Source of the DNA: Benincasa hispida
Taxonomy: Eukaryota; Streptophyta; Magnoliopsida; Cucurbitales; Cucurbitaceae
Direction of reading: 5' to 3'
DNA: 64,000 nt
Assembly (NCBI RefSeq): GCF_009727055.1
Contig: NC_052351.1
Span: 56,001,422-56,065,421 of the forward strand
The notes under the pieces are model-generated. The model made no database searches and was not told where the DNA came from. It was given only the letters and a program-made list of their open reading frames with translations. The position numbers and the translations under genes are program-made. Below are positions 1-12,875 of this stretch, in pieces (within the stretch, counting starts at the first letter, position 1; each line of letters begins with the position of its first letter).

Positions 1-1375
1 GTGCCCATGTTCCCACTTACAAAACATGAAAATTAGTTAATTAACAATAATTAATCAATTAATTTATTTAATAAATATAATCATATTATATTTATATCCT
101 ATAGTTTGATATCATATTATCTACTATAGTATTTTTCTATATTTTGATAAATCATATTTATATCTAATTTCCTCCAAAATAATGTATCTCATACATTTAG
201 CCAATTATATCATATATAATTAGCCATTCCAATTATATCATATATAATTGTACTTCCTCTTGTCAATTTGAACATTTCAAATTAACCCAAACACTGGTTC
301 TCGATTTTAACAAGCTACCCAGGTGACCTAATGGACCTGTGGCTCGAAGCTCTAACGGTACGTGAATAGCTGACTAAACTTTTTAGCCACGAGATTTACC
401 ATCTGTTAACTGTCAGTGATTCCACTAAAGACCAACAACTGAACTCTTCTTACCACAGATATATTTCTGTGTCCATTGGATATATTCAATCATGAATATG
501 ATGACCCTTCACAGATGCTCGTAAGTACAGTTGGGCCAATTTACCGTTTTGCCCCTGTAGTTACATCTCACTCCTTAAGTATCATTGATTCCTTTAATGA
601 ATAATACAACATAGTCCAACTACGTGTGAACACCTCTCGGGCCAAGAGAAGGTGTGTGGCGCCACATCGTTCAAGCTCCGGAATCAACCCTTAAGGGAGC
701 CATCTATCTATTTACCCCTGCGTCGGGAAAGGAGTGAATTCCTTCTTGTGTAATTGAGTTCCCAGCTCCTAAATCAGATGTATCCCCAAAATGGTAGGTT
801 TGAATTGGCGACTTGGCCACTCACACCTATACAAATCAAAAGACCGTTTCAATGGCAGGAGTTCCCAACTCACTCAGGATTGAGGTCATGTTACCTATGG
901 TCATCCTAGTGAAGTGAAGTCTCTGTTATGAACGGTGTTATATAACGAGACTTAACACTCTATGGTCAGGTCTTATACCAACTCTTTGTATAGGACACCT
1001 CTGCTCGCATATCCCCAACATGAATGATCAGGATCAGATCATCTGTGGCAAGTCACAACACTTGTGACCATTCCACAAAGCGGGTCGCGTCTGTAGCATT
1101 ACTAGGATAAGGTTTCCCTCCTATATCCATATACTACAGACCATTTTAGTTATCACTCAAGACATGATCCACTTGTATGTCACCACATACATGCTTAAGT
1201 CACATACAGATAACCAGGGATTTGATGTTTATTAGTTTGTGGTAAAGCAATTAAAACAAGTAAATGAGCAAAACAATAAGATGTGAAGTAAATATCATAT
1301 ATTAACAATCACAGGTGTTCGTATGTACTGTTTACAAACTACAGAACACGAGACTTTAGGGCATCAACCCCAATA
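1..1375 (-). mobile_element. Ty1/copia LTR (family LTR-II), left part outside the window
   Basis: Read on the minus strand, the right edge begins TATTGGGGTTGATGCCC and continues through a segment resembling 'tagtttgtaaac'. The same order of blocks is seen in the LTRs at 37671-39632, 41888-42818 and 52528-54586. Shared blocks include 'ggacctgtggctcgaagc', 'taacggtacgtgaata' and 'gcccctgtagttacatc'. The first bases are TA instead of the usual TG. No primer-binding site or polypurine tract can be tied to it, so it may be a solo LTR or the end of an element lying to the left. Confidence 0.75.
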
Positions 1376-1756
1376 TGTACTACATACAATAATTTTTATT
1401 ATAACTAACAATTTTGTTAATTGTATGTTGGAGGCCGAATATAAACTACAAATATGGTGTAATATGACTAGTTGGATGCAAATAAATTTAAGTTATGTTT
1501 CGATATGAGTAGTTATGATGAAATATAAGTAAGAATAACATAGCGTTGTTGTATGTTTTATGATGAAAACAATATAATTACACCTTAATTAATCTACCAA
1601 ATTAACCATCCCCTATAATAAAACCAATGTATTGTTTAATGGTATATTTATCAAACCTCTAATAGAATATAATAACATTATAATATTATAACACAAGTGT
1701 TTATTATGGGTTTTTTTAGGATGCATTGTATTTAATGCCAAAATCAAAGTGAGATG
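1376..1756. other. AT-rich spacer, nothing recognised
   Basis: Lies between the LTR and the first recognisable DUF1985 codons. A 61-residue frame at 1323-1508 straddles the LTR edge and resembles nothing. The gene's promoter and first exon could be here, but I see no clear TATA box or start. Confidence 0.4.
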
Positions 1757-4113
1757 AACCCATACAGATAAACCTACTAGGAAAATCAAAGGTAATTGAG
1801 GTACTCAAGGAGAGAATTTTAGGATCCCTTCTAGAAAAATTAAAGGAAACTCCATTTGGTCACTTCCTTGACTTCTCCATACCAAATCAGTCTTCCCAAG
1901 TGTTGGTGCACTTGATTCTGAGACAATGCAAGCCTAAATCTTCCTCACAATTAAATTTCTTAATAGGAGGGAAGGTGTTAAATTTTGACCTTTAGAGAAT
2001 TTGTTCTAATTACAAGCTTAAATTGTGGACCTTTGCCTAACATAGATAGGGAGAAGATTAAAGGGGATGATCATATTAGAGACTTGTATTCTTAAGGAGA
2101 AAAGACAGTTATGAGAAGGTTTTTCAATCTAAGCTTTAAGGTTAGCAAGGGTGATTCCGATAGTGACCAATTAAAAATGGCCCAGCTATATATCCTGGAG
2201 AGTTTCTTTCTACCAAAACAAGATACTGTATATGTAGACATTAACCGTATCTTGATGGTGGATGATGAGGAGCTTTTTAGAAATTATCTTTGGGGTAGAT
2301 TGGCCTTTGACCTTCTGGTTGATGTGATGCATAATGCCATATATGCTAAGTGTGCTATAGAATTAACATTAGGAGGGTAGCATGGCATACGAAGTCATAC
2401 CTACCCTTAGTACTGGACAAAACTGCTTTGCAAGGAGAGTTAATATGAATCTTCCAAGAATAATAAATTGTGTTGCTGATAGCCAACCAAAATGGAAGGC
2501 ACATGAAGAAGAAGGTTTTCGATTCACCAGAGGTAACATTTGTATAACAGTCTAAGTAATAAAATGTTTACTAATAGTTTTTGTCTCTTCATTATGTTTT
2601 GTAGCTCGAAATTTGTCCACTCTTAGCCACTCCTATAGAAATGAAAATTCCATGGTTTGAGCCATTCCTGGAAAAAGAGAAAAAGGTAATCCAAAAAGTT
2701 GAATTGGAACTTCAAAAGAAAAAACCAAAAACACATGTAGTGGACCTCACGATTAATAGAAGCCTAACAAATCAATAGAGATCGAACATATTACAGAGCA
2801 ACTAGAGAGAATGGAGAAACATCAAGAGATGATAAATAAAAAAACCAATGAAAATCAACAGGTTGTGATGAAGAACCAAGACTCCTTGAGGCAACAAATG
2901 GTTGAATTCATGGATATACAAATGAATATGATATTGGAACAAATGAAAAAAACGAAGGAGCATAGATATACTTAAAATACCGGTGAAGTCTTTGTGGTAC
3001 GTTCTATAATTACAATATAGTTATTTAATCCATACAAAAAGCTGAATAACGCTTACATACAAACAGGCGACATCTGAATTCACAAAGAAACTGGATAATA
3101 TGGAAGATGATAAGGAGATAATCAAGACAATCCAAATCTTGACACAGCTTGTGGTGTTGAAAAATTAAAGCCAAAGAGAGATGATGAACATGAAGGAGAT
3201 GGAGTAACAGGGAATAAAGAACGACAAACCATATTACCTAATATGGTAACCCAAAAATCGCAAGAATCTAAAGTGAAAGAACCAGAAAGGTCAAAGACAG
3301 AAGGGAGAGGAAACATATGCTACAAGGTAATAAAATACCAATGAACTGAACTTTATAGTTTAGATCCTAACAATACATGATATCTTGTGTACTGTTTATG
3401 ACATGTAATAGTCTGTTGAAGATCCAGACGATATAATCGACAATGTTATACAGTCAATAGATGAGGAGGAGGTAATTGAAAGGTTGTCGAAACACGAGAA
3501 AGGAAACTCTATTATGAGGGTATAAAAAGATTTGGTTTAAACTGTATGGTTAAACATGTTACTAAATTAAAAATTAATAATTTTTTTTAATTTACCTACT
3601 GATAGGATGCAATTGTTAGACCATCAACCTATGCAACCAGTAGATTTTGTTTATCGATTGAGGTGCAATCCTCAATAGCCCACAATAATAAACAGGTAAA
3701 GTATAATGGAGCACTGTATTAAACTTGTAAACTTTGTACCCTACTAACATATAATTTCCATTTGTTGAAAATAAAAGGTCAAAAGAAGGTTGGATATAAC
3801 TGACCCGAACTTGAAGTCAACACAAATCATCTTACGACATGTAAGATTCTATAATTAAAGTGTAATTGTATACAAATGATATTCTAGAAATAAATAATAA
3901 TATTATATAAACTAAATTAATTATTTATTTTTCATAGTTGGGGACGACTATAGAATAATAGAGAAGGGAAGAGAGGAAATGGATCGACTGAGTGCAAAAT
4001 CAGCCCCAATGAAGGATGCTACAAATACACCAATTACTGGTATATGCATTGATGCAATGAAGGGTAACATGCCACAAAAATCTAAAGAATATGTTGACGA
4101 GAATGGCCCATTC
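1757..4113 (+). pseudogene. DUF1985-domain gene, decayed and truncated (Ulp1/MULE-associated type)
   Basis: Three frames together give a DUF1985-like protein. The first block (about 1757-1992) includes KLKETPFGHFLDF and FLIGGKVLNFDL. A frameshift near 1993 leads to REFVLITSLNCGPLPN, then a TAA at about 2093. The next block (2111-2380) holds MVDDEELFRNYLWGRLAFD, and another shift at about 2381 leads to MAYEVIPTLSTGQNCF. Plausible introns follow, for example GT at 2533 to AG at 2604, then LEICPLLATPIEMK and a coiled-coil-like stretch at 2770-2970. Further short acidic exons near 3067-3330, 3416-3520, 3606-3695, 3779-3840 and 3940-4113 have GT/AG borders. Family knowledge: DUF1985 proteins often carry a C-terminal Ulp1 cysteine protease and ride on Mutator-like elements. 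The protease part is not present; the frame is cut by an LTR at 4114. The exon structure is my inference; the DUF1985 similarity is fairly strong. Confidence 0.65.
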
Positions 4114-4440
4114 TGTTGGATTTTATGTCCTAAAACTCGTGGTTTATAAATTTATTTTGATAAATTCAATAAAGTTGTTATTGAAGTTTGATTCAATAAA
4201 ATTATATTGAATATATGAATTGCTTATTTCGTTTTAAAAATAAATCCAATAAACTAAAAGATCCATGACTATTACATGAGTACTCGAACTTTACGTGGAG
4301 ACATAAGTGTGATTGAGTTTGAGTAAATAGTTTAAATGATTTATAGTATATGAATAAGATTAGGTGCTGATAACACTATTGGATGCGGCCGATTCTGTAG
4401 TTGTTACAAGGAATTGTAAAATTGCGGATATATTTTACAA
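4114..4440 (+). mobile_element. Ty1/copia LTR fragment (5' part of LTR-I type)
   Basis: Starts TGTTGGATTTTATGTCC directly after the last DUF1985 codons and follows the order of other LTR-I copies: 'cctaaaactcgtggttta', 'aataaactaa', 'ccatgactattacatgagtactc', 'ggatgcggcc'. Homology stops near 4440, about 330 bp into an LTR that is normally ~1.85 kb, so the rest was deleted. It truncates the upstream gene. Confidence 0.7.
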
Positions 4441-6680
4441 TTTTTTCACTCTTCAGTTTTGTAAACTGTGATTTAATTTAATTTATTATAATTTATATGT
4501 TTTAATTTTTTTCTCTTTTCAAATTTATTGTAAATACACACTAATTCATCATTAGCAATTTTTTTTTTTTATTAACAAAAGATAATATTTTATGGTTTAT
4601 GTCTTCATAGAAAAAATAATATTTGTTTGAAATAAAATTTGAAGTAAATAATAGCAAATCTGCAAAAGAACAATAAACTTTTAGGGTTTTCGTCTAGATA
4701 AAAAAAATTAATATTTTGGTTTAAATTAAAAATTAAAATTAAGAAATTAATAAAATCATTCTGAAAAATTAAAAAAAAAATAGAAAAATAATATGTTGTT
4801 TAAATTAAATTTTCACATTAATTAAATCATCCTATTAAAAATAAATAAATAAATAAATTTGTAAAATTTGAAGTAATAAATCTGCAAAAGAACAATAAGT
4901 TTTTAGATTTTCGTCTAGATAGAAAAATTAATATTTTGGTTTAAATTAAAAATTGAAATTAAGAGAATAAAAAGATCATTCTGAAAAATAAAAAAAATGA
5001 TTATTACAAAATAAAAAAAACAGAAAAATAATATGTTGTTTAAATTAAATTTTAACATTAATTAAATCATCCCATTCAAAATAAATAAATAAAAAGTTTT
5101 GTACTAACATAAAAATATTTAAATAAAAATAGAAATTAAAATTTTTTTTTGTTTAAATTAAAGTTTAAAATTAAAAAGTTATCAAATCATCCAAATAAAA
5201 ATAAAAATAATTCTTTTCAACTAAGAATGATTATCACAAAATTGTAAAAGATTTAAACAAAAGATTATTAATTATATTCATAGATTTAAATAGTTCTAAA
5301 ATAGATCATCTTAAATTAACTCATAATTGAATATGTTTTCTAATTTGGAATAATCTTTATATTTGATTTATTAATAGATTTTAAAGATTTTAAAGTATCA
5401 AAACCTAAAATTTAAATTCAACAAACAAATTTAAATTCCAATCATATGTAAAAATTACAATTTTATAAACAAGTTTAATGGATTAAATAATAGATCTCTT
5501 TGATGCACCTTAAATTTTTCAAATATTTATTTTATTTAACTTTTAATAATGTATATTTTTTTTTTCAAATTCAACTAAGTATGTATTTTTAATCTTATGA
5601 AGCATGCGCAATGCAATACTCAACTAGTCTTTTTAAATTAAAAAAAAAACCCAAAAAATTTTAATTTCATAAACTTTTTTTTTTCTTAAAATAAAAAAGG
5701 GCAATAAATTGTTAAAAAAAATTACTTCAACAATTATTTCAAATCAAATAAATCAAACCTCCAAAGTTAATTTATAAAAAAGACTTCTTTACTTTAAAAA
5801 TTTTAAAAAAAATTGCAAAAAATATTCATAAATATTTTAAATTAATAAACCAAAATTATTTTAGAAAACAATAACTTTTCCATGAGCAAAATTAGGGATT
5901 CAACAAATTAAATTCAAAATAAAGTTTTTTAATGACTTTTGACCATTCATAATTAGTGCATTATTTTTTTTAATAGTGACTAATGAACCATGAGATATTT
6001 AAAAGTCAAAATAAATTTTTTCTTTTTTTTTTTCCTTCATGAAGACCATTTTGTTTAAATCAATACGATAAAAATATAATTTTGTTTTTTTGAATGAGTG
6101 TTATGAGTTGCTAATATCTTTCTTGTATACAATAGATATTCTTGAACTCTTTATGGGTGTTTGGGCCCCCAACTTTAGTAATATGAAGTTGGCTATTATA
6201 GTCCATTCTATGTTTGAGACTCAAATTATCATATTATTATAATCTACCATTAACTTTAGTATTAAAATTTCTATTTATTATATTGTTTACTATTTCCTAC
6301 TCATATGACTAAAATAGTCAACATCCCAACTACAAACTATTATAACTCACAGATTATAATAACCATCGACTATAATAACCAAATTAGTGCCACAAATATA
6401 CCTCTTTTTATCTTTTATTCATAGACCATTTTACATCTTTTGATTGCCTAATCACATCATCTAAATCAATACTGATTACAACTCCATTTTCCTCCTCTCG
6501 TGAACAAAGTTGTTAGCTCTGTGTTACACACTAATAGTGACTGTTCCTAAACTTATTTACCTTCAAATTCTAAGTTTATTGTCTATAAATGATGTGTATT
6601 TATTGTACATGATGTCAAAAATAGAGAATCTAAAGAAAAATGAAGTTATCTTTAAGTTTTGATTTCAACTTTAATAGATT
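4441..6680. other. AT-rich spacer without a recognisable gene
   Basis: Long runs of A and T, no convincing reading frame, no splice pattern. It includes the tandem duplication at 4637-5095. A possible MITE-like patch at 6140-6420 contains GGGTGTTTGGGCCCCC followed by repeated 'ttataat' and 'aaccatcgactataat' words, but I cannot define terminal inverted repeats for it. The hAT target site starts at 6681. Confidence 0.5.
4637..5095. repeat. Tandem duplication, two copies of ~230 bp plus a partial third
   Basis: Copy one (about 4637-4860) and copy two (about 4869-5095) share, in the same order, 'aatctgcaaaagaacaata', 'tttcgtctagata', 'aatattttggtttaaatta', 'atcattctgaaaaat' and 'aataatatgttgtttaaatt'. 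A weaker partial copy follows at about 5107-5210. The copies differ by point changes and small indels in A-runs. Confidence 0.75.
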
Positions 6681-6688
6681 ATGAAAAG
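6681..6688. repeat. Left 8-bp target-site duplication of the hAT element
   Basis: ATGAAAAG directly precedes the left terminal sequence TAGGGGGTGATC and is repeated exactly at 20858-20865 after the right terminus. Eight-base TSDs are diagnostic for hAT transposons. Confidence 0.9.
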
Positions 6689-7439
6689 TAGGGGGTGATC
6701 ATCGGTTAGTCGGAATCATTTTTCCGACCAAAGCAACACCAAATCGACCATAATCAATTTGGGAAATGACTAAACCGCCCCGACTGTTGATTAGTAAAAA
6801 ATTAACCGTCAGAACGGTTGGTCGGTTGGTCGATTTGGTCAATTTATTTTCTTTTTTCTTTTTTTTAAAAAATAATAAATTAATTAGAAAAATCCTATTT
6901 AATCATTTACTATTTAGTACTATTAGCTATTACTATTACAGTATTAAGTATAAGTTATATTTTGTTCTAAATTATTATCTTAATAAATAGAAAATTTCTA
7001 ATACAAATTAACTATCAAAAGTCAACTAATTAAAAATTAGGTTTAGAAAAAATAATTTAAAGATTTAAAAAAATTGAAGTCGAGTAAAATAAGAAATGGA
7101 ATAGTAAAAATAGAGGTAATTTAACTTTCAATTTTTTTTATGTCTAATTTTTTTTTTTCATTTTTCCCCCTCCATGGCTTCCTTCAAACTTCAACTATGT
7201 AAAAATTTATTATTTATTAACCTTCCTTTTTCTCCCTATGAATTTAGTTAATCAATTTGGACTGAATATTGCCTTATCAATCATGTTTATTTTTCTCTCT
7301 TAATTTTTTTTATTATGATTAAAAAATTAAGATACCATTTTAAATTTTAATACTTATGGAAGAGAGGTATTAAAATATTGATATGTTTTGATTTAACATA
7401 AAGCTAATATAAGAGTCGAGAGTGTCTTCTTCAATTTGT

Positions 7440-7765
7440 TTGCAATTTGTATTATCAAATATCAATTACATTGTTCATAGCCTCATATTACAACATAAAG
7501 AGTCACAATTCACAAATGTCAAATACAACCAAATTAGAACATAAAGTCATAAATAGTACGTCTCAAATACAACCAAATTACAACATAAACAACACGTTAC
7601 AAATGTCAAATACACCCAAATTATAACATAAAGACATAAACAGTTCATCCCTCACAAATACAACCAAACTACAATATAAACATCAAACAGTACGTCACAA
7701 ATATAACCAATCATTACAATTTACAAATCTTGGTCACAATCACAACATAAATAAATACAACCAAG
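7440..7765. repeat. Degenerate minisatellite in the hAT 3' subterminal region
   Basis: Five or so imperfect units of roughly 50-65 bp, each with 'caaatacaaccaaatta' and 'aacataaa' followed by 'acgtcacaaat'-like words. It lies between the transposase stop and the left terminus of the hAT element. No coding capacity. Confidence 0.65.
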
Positions 7766-7983
7766 GTAACTAGTAAGTCAATGATAAATGCTTAATCGAT
7801 AAGTAACAACTTTGCAAAATCTAGAAGGTCTTCAATCTCTTTTTCATTATCCATAATCACTTTGAATCCTATATAATTAAGATTAAGAAGAGAAAGATAA
7901 TTTCATTAAGATTTTAAACTAACATGTTACAACTATAAAATACAAATAATTAAAGTTTAAAGTTAGACAATTAAATAAATACC

Positions 7984-8481
7984 TTCTTCAAATAATGAAG
8001 CTTCTTCTAATTCATGCTAAACTTCAAGATCTATTGGACAAGAATTTAGCCAATTTTGAGTACAGATGAGAGCCTCTACTATTTTTGGAGCCAATGAATA
8101 ATGTTATGAATCAACAACATGTCCTTTTGTACTAGAAGCCGAATCAAACGCTGCATTAGATAATAGCATCCGAGGTTGAGACAATTGGTGTATTAGTACT
8201 ATTACCACTAAGCCCACTCCCACTCCCACTCCGAGTACTGATATACTCATGAAAGAGACATCTACAACATTGCTCCACTCCATTTCCCATAGATTTGGCA
8301 ACCTATGGCCCAAAAAGTTTTTAAGACAAAAAGATACAAACCTTAGCTTTTTTCGAGGATCTAACATAATAGCAACATACAATAATAGATTATTTTTTTT
8401 TCATTTTTTCCCCAATACTTCTTAAATTTAGCCTTCCTACTATTGGCCATTCTAACTAGCATTGCATTTGCACTACCAACA
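7984..8481 (-). pseudogene. hAT transposase, C-terminal half (dimerisation domain)
   Basis: Minus-strand remnant beginning exactly at the edge of copia A. It reads AKFKKYWG, then after a one-base slip in an A-run near 8392 LLLYVAIMLDPRKKL, then the hATC-type block AAFDSASSTKGHVVDS. An in-frame TAA lies at 8104-8106, followed in the same frame by SLAPKIVEALICTQNWL and another stop at 8017-8019. The hATC domain mediates transposase dimerisation in active elements (family knowledge). It continues the fragment at 18406-19344, from which it was separated by the retrotransposon. Frameshift and stops show it is dead. Confidence 0.8.
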
Positions 8482-10149
8482 TGAAGGAATGATATATCAT
8501 GCAATAGAAGACTACAGAATCAATAAGCACTTAAACTACATTTAATTTGAGTTTTAAGCATATTGTTCATATGATATTCATAAGAGGGTTGGAAACACAT
8601 ATTATCTTTGAAGATTTCTCCACGAATTCAGCTAAAATCCATCAAGATAGAGCTTGAAACTTCAAGAGGACTACCACCGAGATCTTCTCTACTATGCTTA
8701 AGCTGAAACATGTGGTGGAAACACTTAAATCAAGTTGAATTGATGAAGAACAAGTGAGGGAGGTATGTAGGTTTTTCAGGTTATCACTTCAGCATGTATA
8801 ACTCAGAATCCTCAAACGATCTTCATGCATGGAGCTTCTATATAGGTAAAAATCATGCAAATGTATAGGGTTGCATTGTGAGCAGCTCCAGCTTGATGAT
8901 TATCACAAAAATAAAATTGGAATTTGATGATATTCCATCAAACATGTTAGTGGGGTTTTCCCAAAAATGGAAAAGCCCATTAACCTAAAATGATTTCAAT
9001 AATATTAATTTATTTTCCATTTTCGTTTAATTTCAATTAAATTAAATGTTTATAATTGTATCATAGACAATCAATCGAAAACTCTAAAATTTATTTTGAA
9101 CATTTCAAATTCATAACCTTAATTTCATACATCAATACTCAATTTGTTATTCTAATTTAATGAGCTAATAGACGGACTTAATGGACTTACAGATCATAAG
9201 CTCCAATGATCTGTAATTAATTCGTTAATTGTAAAGACACACCAATATAGTTCGATAGTTGCATTCTCCTCATTGTAGATATATTTCTGTCCATATAAAC
9301 CATAATCAGTAAGTCGATCATTCGCAAGTCGTTCATAATACAGCTGGGTCAAAATTACTGTTTTACTCTTGTAAATACATCTCGTTCCTTAAGTTTCCAC
9401 TGACTCTCTAATGAACAATTCGATTTATAATACTACTTGTGAATCATGTCCTTCTCTATCATGAGAAGGCAGGGCCCCAATTGTTCAAAACCTGGAATCA
9501 GCACTTAAAAAAACAACCTGTCTGCTAACCCTAAAATTGGTAGGAGTGAATTCCATCTTGCAGAGCTATGTCCCCAGCTATCCATCCGGTCTTATCCCCA
9601 AAATGGAAGGCTTATTGAGCAGTGCCGTTGGACTACTCTCACACCCATGTAGATCAAAGGATAATCCCGAATAAACAAGAGTTTATAGCTAGCTCAGGAT
9701 TAAGATCGAGTTATCCTAGGTTACTTAAGTATGAAATAGTCAGTTTTAATAGTAAACGGTCGTTATAAAGAAAGGTGACTATTTCATGGTCATGTCTATA
9801 TGCAAACTCATTGCATAGGATGCCCCCACTCACATGTCTCTATATGAATGATCTGTGGATCACATCAATACAAATGGACCACATCCAATAGTGTTTCCAG
9901 AATGAGATACCCAATTTCATCCATATACTTATAGACTATTTAGGCTATATACTATTAACTTGATCTTGTTTATGTCACCATATAAAGTTAAAGTATTCAT
10001 ATTATAGCCATGGATATGTTTATTGGATTTTCATAATAGAATGCAAAATCAACAACTTTATTTAATGAGACACTCAATAATATTTTATTGATAAATAGAA
10101 TATTTAACACAAAAATTTACGAACTGCGAGTTCTAGGACATTCCCAACA
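8482..10149 (-). repeat. 3' LTR of copia A
   Basis: 1,668 bp, closely matching 16531-18405. It lacks a ~190-bp AT-rich block present in the other LTR (around 17049-17228) and a ~32-bp piece bounded by repeats of 'attcgttaa' (compare 9216-9236 with 17440-17490). A TATA motif, TATATA, lies at 8839-8844 on the minus strand. Positions 9450-9469 form a perfect 7-bp hairpin, CCTTCTC/GAGAAGG. Confidence 0.88.
8839..8844 (-). promoter_or_regulatory. Probable TATA box in 3' LTR of copia A
   Basis: TATATA within 'cctatatagaagctcc' on the element's sense strand, conserved in the 5' LTR at 16888-16893. The position in the 3' half of the LTR fits a copia promoter at the U3/R boundary. Inferred from sequence only. 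Confidence 0.5.
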
Positions 10150-10277
10150 ATCTCCCATTTGGACTAAAACTCCAGTGAGAACAAATATATACAATACAAT
10201 GTTGAGAAACATAAAAGGAAAAATACAATAAACTAGGGCGTCTCTAATACCATAGATATTCTCCCACTTGTCCTAGA

Positions 10278-10880
10278 TTATGTTGCTCGGAGTCCTAGTC
10301 CAACCAGGTGGCCCTCGAACACTTTAGCTGAGAGGGCCTTCGTAAATGGATCAACAAGGTTGTCTTCAGAGGTTATCTTCGTGACGATTACGTCTCCTTG
10401 GTGTACTATCTCTCTGATGAGATGGTACTTTCTCTCAATATGTTTTCCACGTTTGTGACTCCTTGGTTCTTTCGAGTTGGTAACAGCACCACTATTGTCA
10501 TAACACAGTGTGATAGGTAGGTACATATCTAGAACTACTTCCAAGTCAGCCAAGAATTTGTGTAGCCATACTGCTTCTTTAGTGGCTTCACATGCGGCTA
10601 TGTATTCTGCTTCCATTGTGGAGTCAACAATTCAACTTTGTCTAATGCTTCTCCAAACTATAGCTCCTCCATTGAGAATAAAAACTAATCCTGAAGTAGA
10701 TTTCCTTGAATCCACGTTAGTCTGAAAATCAGAATCAGTGTATTCGATAAGGATCAAATCTTTAGGTCCATACACAAACATATAGCCCCTCGTTCTCCTT
10801 AGATACTTGAGGATATTTTTTATAGCAGTCCAATGACTGTGTCCTGGATTGGATTGGAACCTGCTGACAATTTCAACTGC
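10278..10880 (-). pseudogene. Copia A RNase H domain
   Basis: The frame at 10278-10616 starts MEAEYIAACEATKEAVWLHK, the conserved copia RNase H motif, and ends ADLEVV...DPFTKALSAKVFEGHL before the stop. Upstream sequence to about 10880 encodes the YLRRTR/YTDSDF part in broken frames. RNase H degrades the RNA strand during reverse transcription. It ends the polyprotein about 130 bp before the 3' LTR, which is the normal copia layout. Confidence 0.85.
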
Positions 10881-11860
10881 AAATCATATGTCAGGGCGTG
10901 TACATAGCATTGTGTACATCAAACTCCCAACTACAGATGCGTATGGAATTTTTGTCATTTCCTCAACATCTTGAGGTGTCTTAGGACACTGTTCCTTTGA
11001 CAAATTAATTCCATGTCTACAAGGTAACATACCTCTTTTGGAATCTTGCATATTATATCTTGACAACATCTTGTCAATATAGGATGCTTGAGATAGTGTT
11101 AGGGTTCTATTCTTTCGATTTCGAAAGTTCTCTATTCCTAGAACGTATTGAGTATCACCAAAATATTTCATTTGGAATTGTGTTGCTAACCATCTCTTTA
11201 AGTCAGCAAGGAAGCTTGTCTCATTCCCAATGAGCAAGATATCATCAACATAAAGAACTAAGAATGCTACAGTCTTGTTGACTATCTTCTTGTATACATA
11301 AGGTTCGTCAACATTCTGTTCAAAGCCATAAGATTTGATCACAGTATCAAACCTTATATGTTAGGATCTTGAAGCTTTTTTTAACCCATAAATGGATTGT
11401 TTAAGCTTACAAACTTTCTATTCCTGTTCTTGTTCGATGAACCCTTCTGGTTGATACATAGAAATACTTTCATCAAGATGGCCGTTCAGAAAAGTTGTCT
11501 TAACATCCATTTGCCATATTTCGTAATCATAGTATGTGACAATGGATAGAAGTATTCTAATCGATTTTATCATGCAACAGGAGAAAAGATTTCTTCATAA
11601 TCAACCCCTTTCTTTTTAGGTAAAATCTTTTTCCACGAGTCTGGCTTTGTAAGTTTGCATCTTGCCAATTTGGTCTCGTTTTCTCTTGTAGATCCATTTG
11701 CAAACTATAGGTTTAATCCCATGTGGTTGATGTACAGGTTCCCAGACATAGTTGAAGTACATAGACTCCATTTCAACATCCATGGCTTTTATTCATTGTT
11801 CCCTGTCAACATCTTCCATTGTCTTTTTAAAGGTTAATGGATCCTCTAAACCATCATCAT
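10881..11860 (-). pseudogene. Copia A reverse transcriptase domain
   Basis: The frame at 10884-11342 contains the catalytic YVDD in [15 protein letters not shown] (residues ~31-34), then LGIENFRNRKNRTLTLSQASYIDKML and MYTMLCTRPDI. The N-terminal RT part (WKMDVKT..., YGLKQAS region) lies at about 11345-11860 with stops and shifts. Copia RT copies genomic RNA into DNA in virus-like particles. The catalytic residues survive, but the domain is split. Confidence 0.85.
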
Positions 11861-11899
11861 ATATGATGTTTTGAGTTTCTATTAAACCCATATAGCATT

Positions 11900-12870
11900 C
11901 AGGTTGTTGAATAATTCTCCCACTACGTCAAGGCATACTCAACTCTTGAGATGGACGTGACGGGACAACAACAGTTGTTGATGGACCAGCTTGATCATCA
12001 ACTCTTGTTGATGTTTCTGTAGCATTTTTGGTCATTTTTTACAATATTAGTTTACTGTGAGGTTGATGATATTTTATATGATCTTCTTCCAAGAATGTAG
12101 TATTTATCGATACAAATACTTTGTCTACTTAAGGATCATAAAACAATCCTCCTTTTGTTTCTTTAGGGTATCCTACAAAGAGGCATAACTTCGAACATGT
12201 TTCCAGTTTCTTAGGATTTTGCACCAATACATGTGTTGGACAACCCTAGATACGGAAATGAAGTAAACTAGTTTTGCATCCTTTCCATAATTCATACGGT
12301 GTTTCTGAAACACTTTTTGAAGAAACGACATTTAGAATAAATACTATAGTCTGTGTTACATACCCCCAAAAGGATTGAGGTAACTAGGCATAACTCATCA
12401 TTGATCGGACCATGTCTAACAAGGTTCGATTTCTCCTTTCTATAACATCGTTTTGTTGTGGTGTTCTAGGTACTGTGAGCTGGGATTGAATTTCATGATC
12501 TACTAGATAGTTCTGGAATAGTGAATCCATATACTCATCACCTCGATCAGATTGAAGTGTTTTAATTATTTTAATTAAAAAATTTTCTGTCCCTGTCTTA
12601 AATTCTTTGAACTTTTCAAGAGTTTCAGACTTGTGACTGATTAAGTAAATGTAGCCATATCTCGAGTAATCATCAATAAAATTGACATAATACTAATAGC
12701 CTCCTCGTGCTTTTACACTCATCGAACCACATAGGTCTGAATGTATTAGCTTGAGAGGCTCTTTGGAACGAAGACCTTTGTCAGAAAAAGATCTTTTTGT
12801 CATATTTCCCTCAAGACATGATTCACATGGAGGTAAAGAACTATCTTCTAACTGACTTAGAAGATCGTTT
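11900..12870 (-). pseudogene. Copia A integrase domain, heavily degraded
   Basis: Minus-strand similarity to the copia integrase core in several frames. Recognisable pieces are the GAG-pre-integrase HLWHLRLGHINLNRI near 12870-12930, the segment around 'QNNVTERRN' near 12440 and the conserved linker before RT. No uninterrupted frame of useful length remains. The element would lack integration activity. Confidence 0.65.
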
Positions 12871-12875
12871 TTTTA

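Noticed and set aside
6140..6420. MITE with GGGTGTTTGGG terminus
   Set aside because: No matching inverted terminus or target duplication could be defined; a similar single end at 22937 has the same problem.
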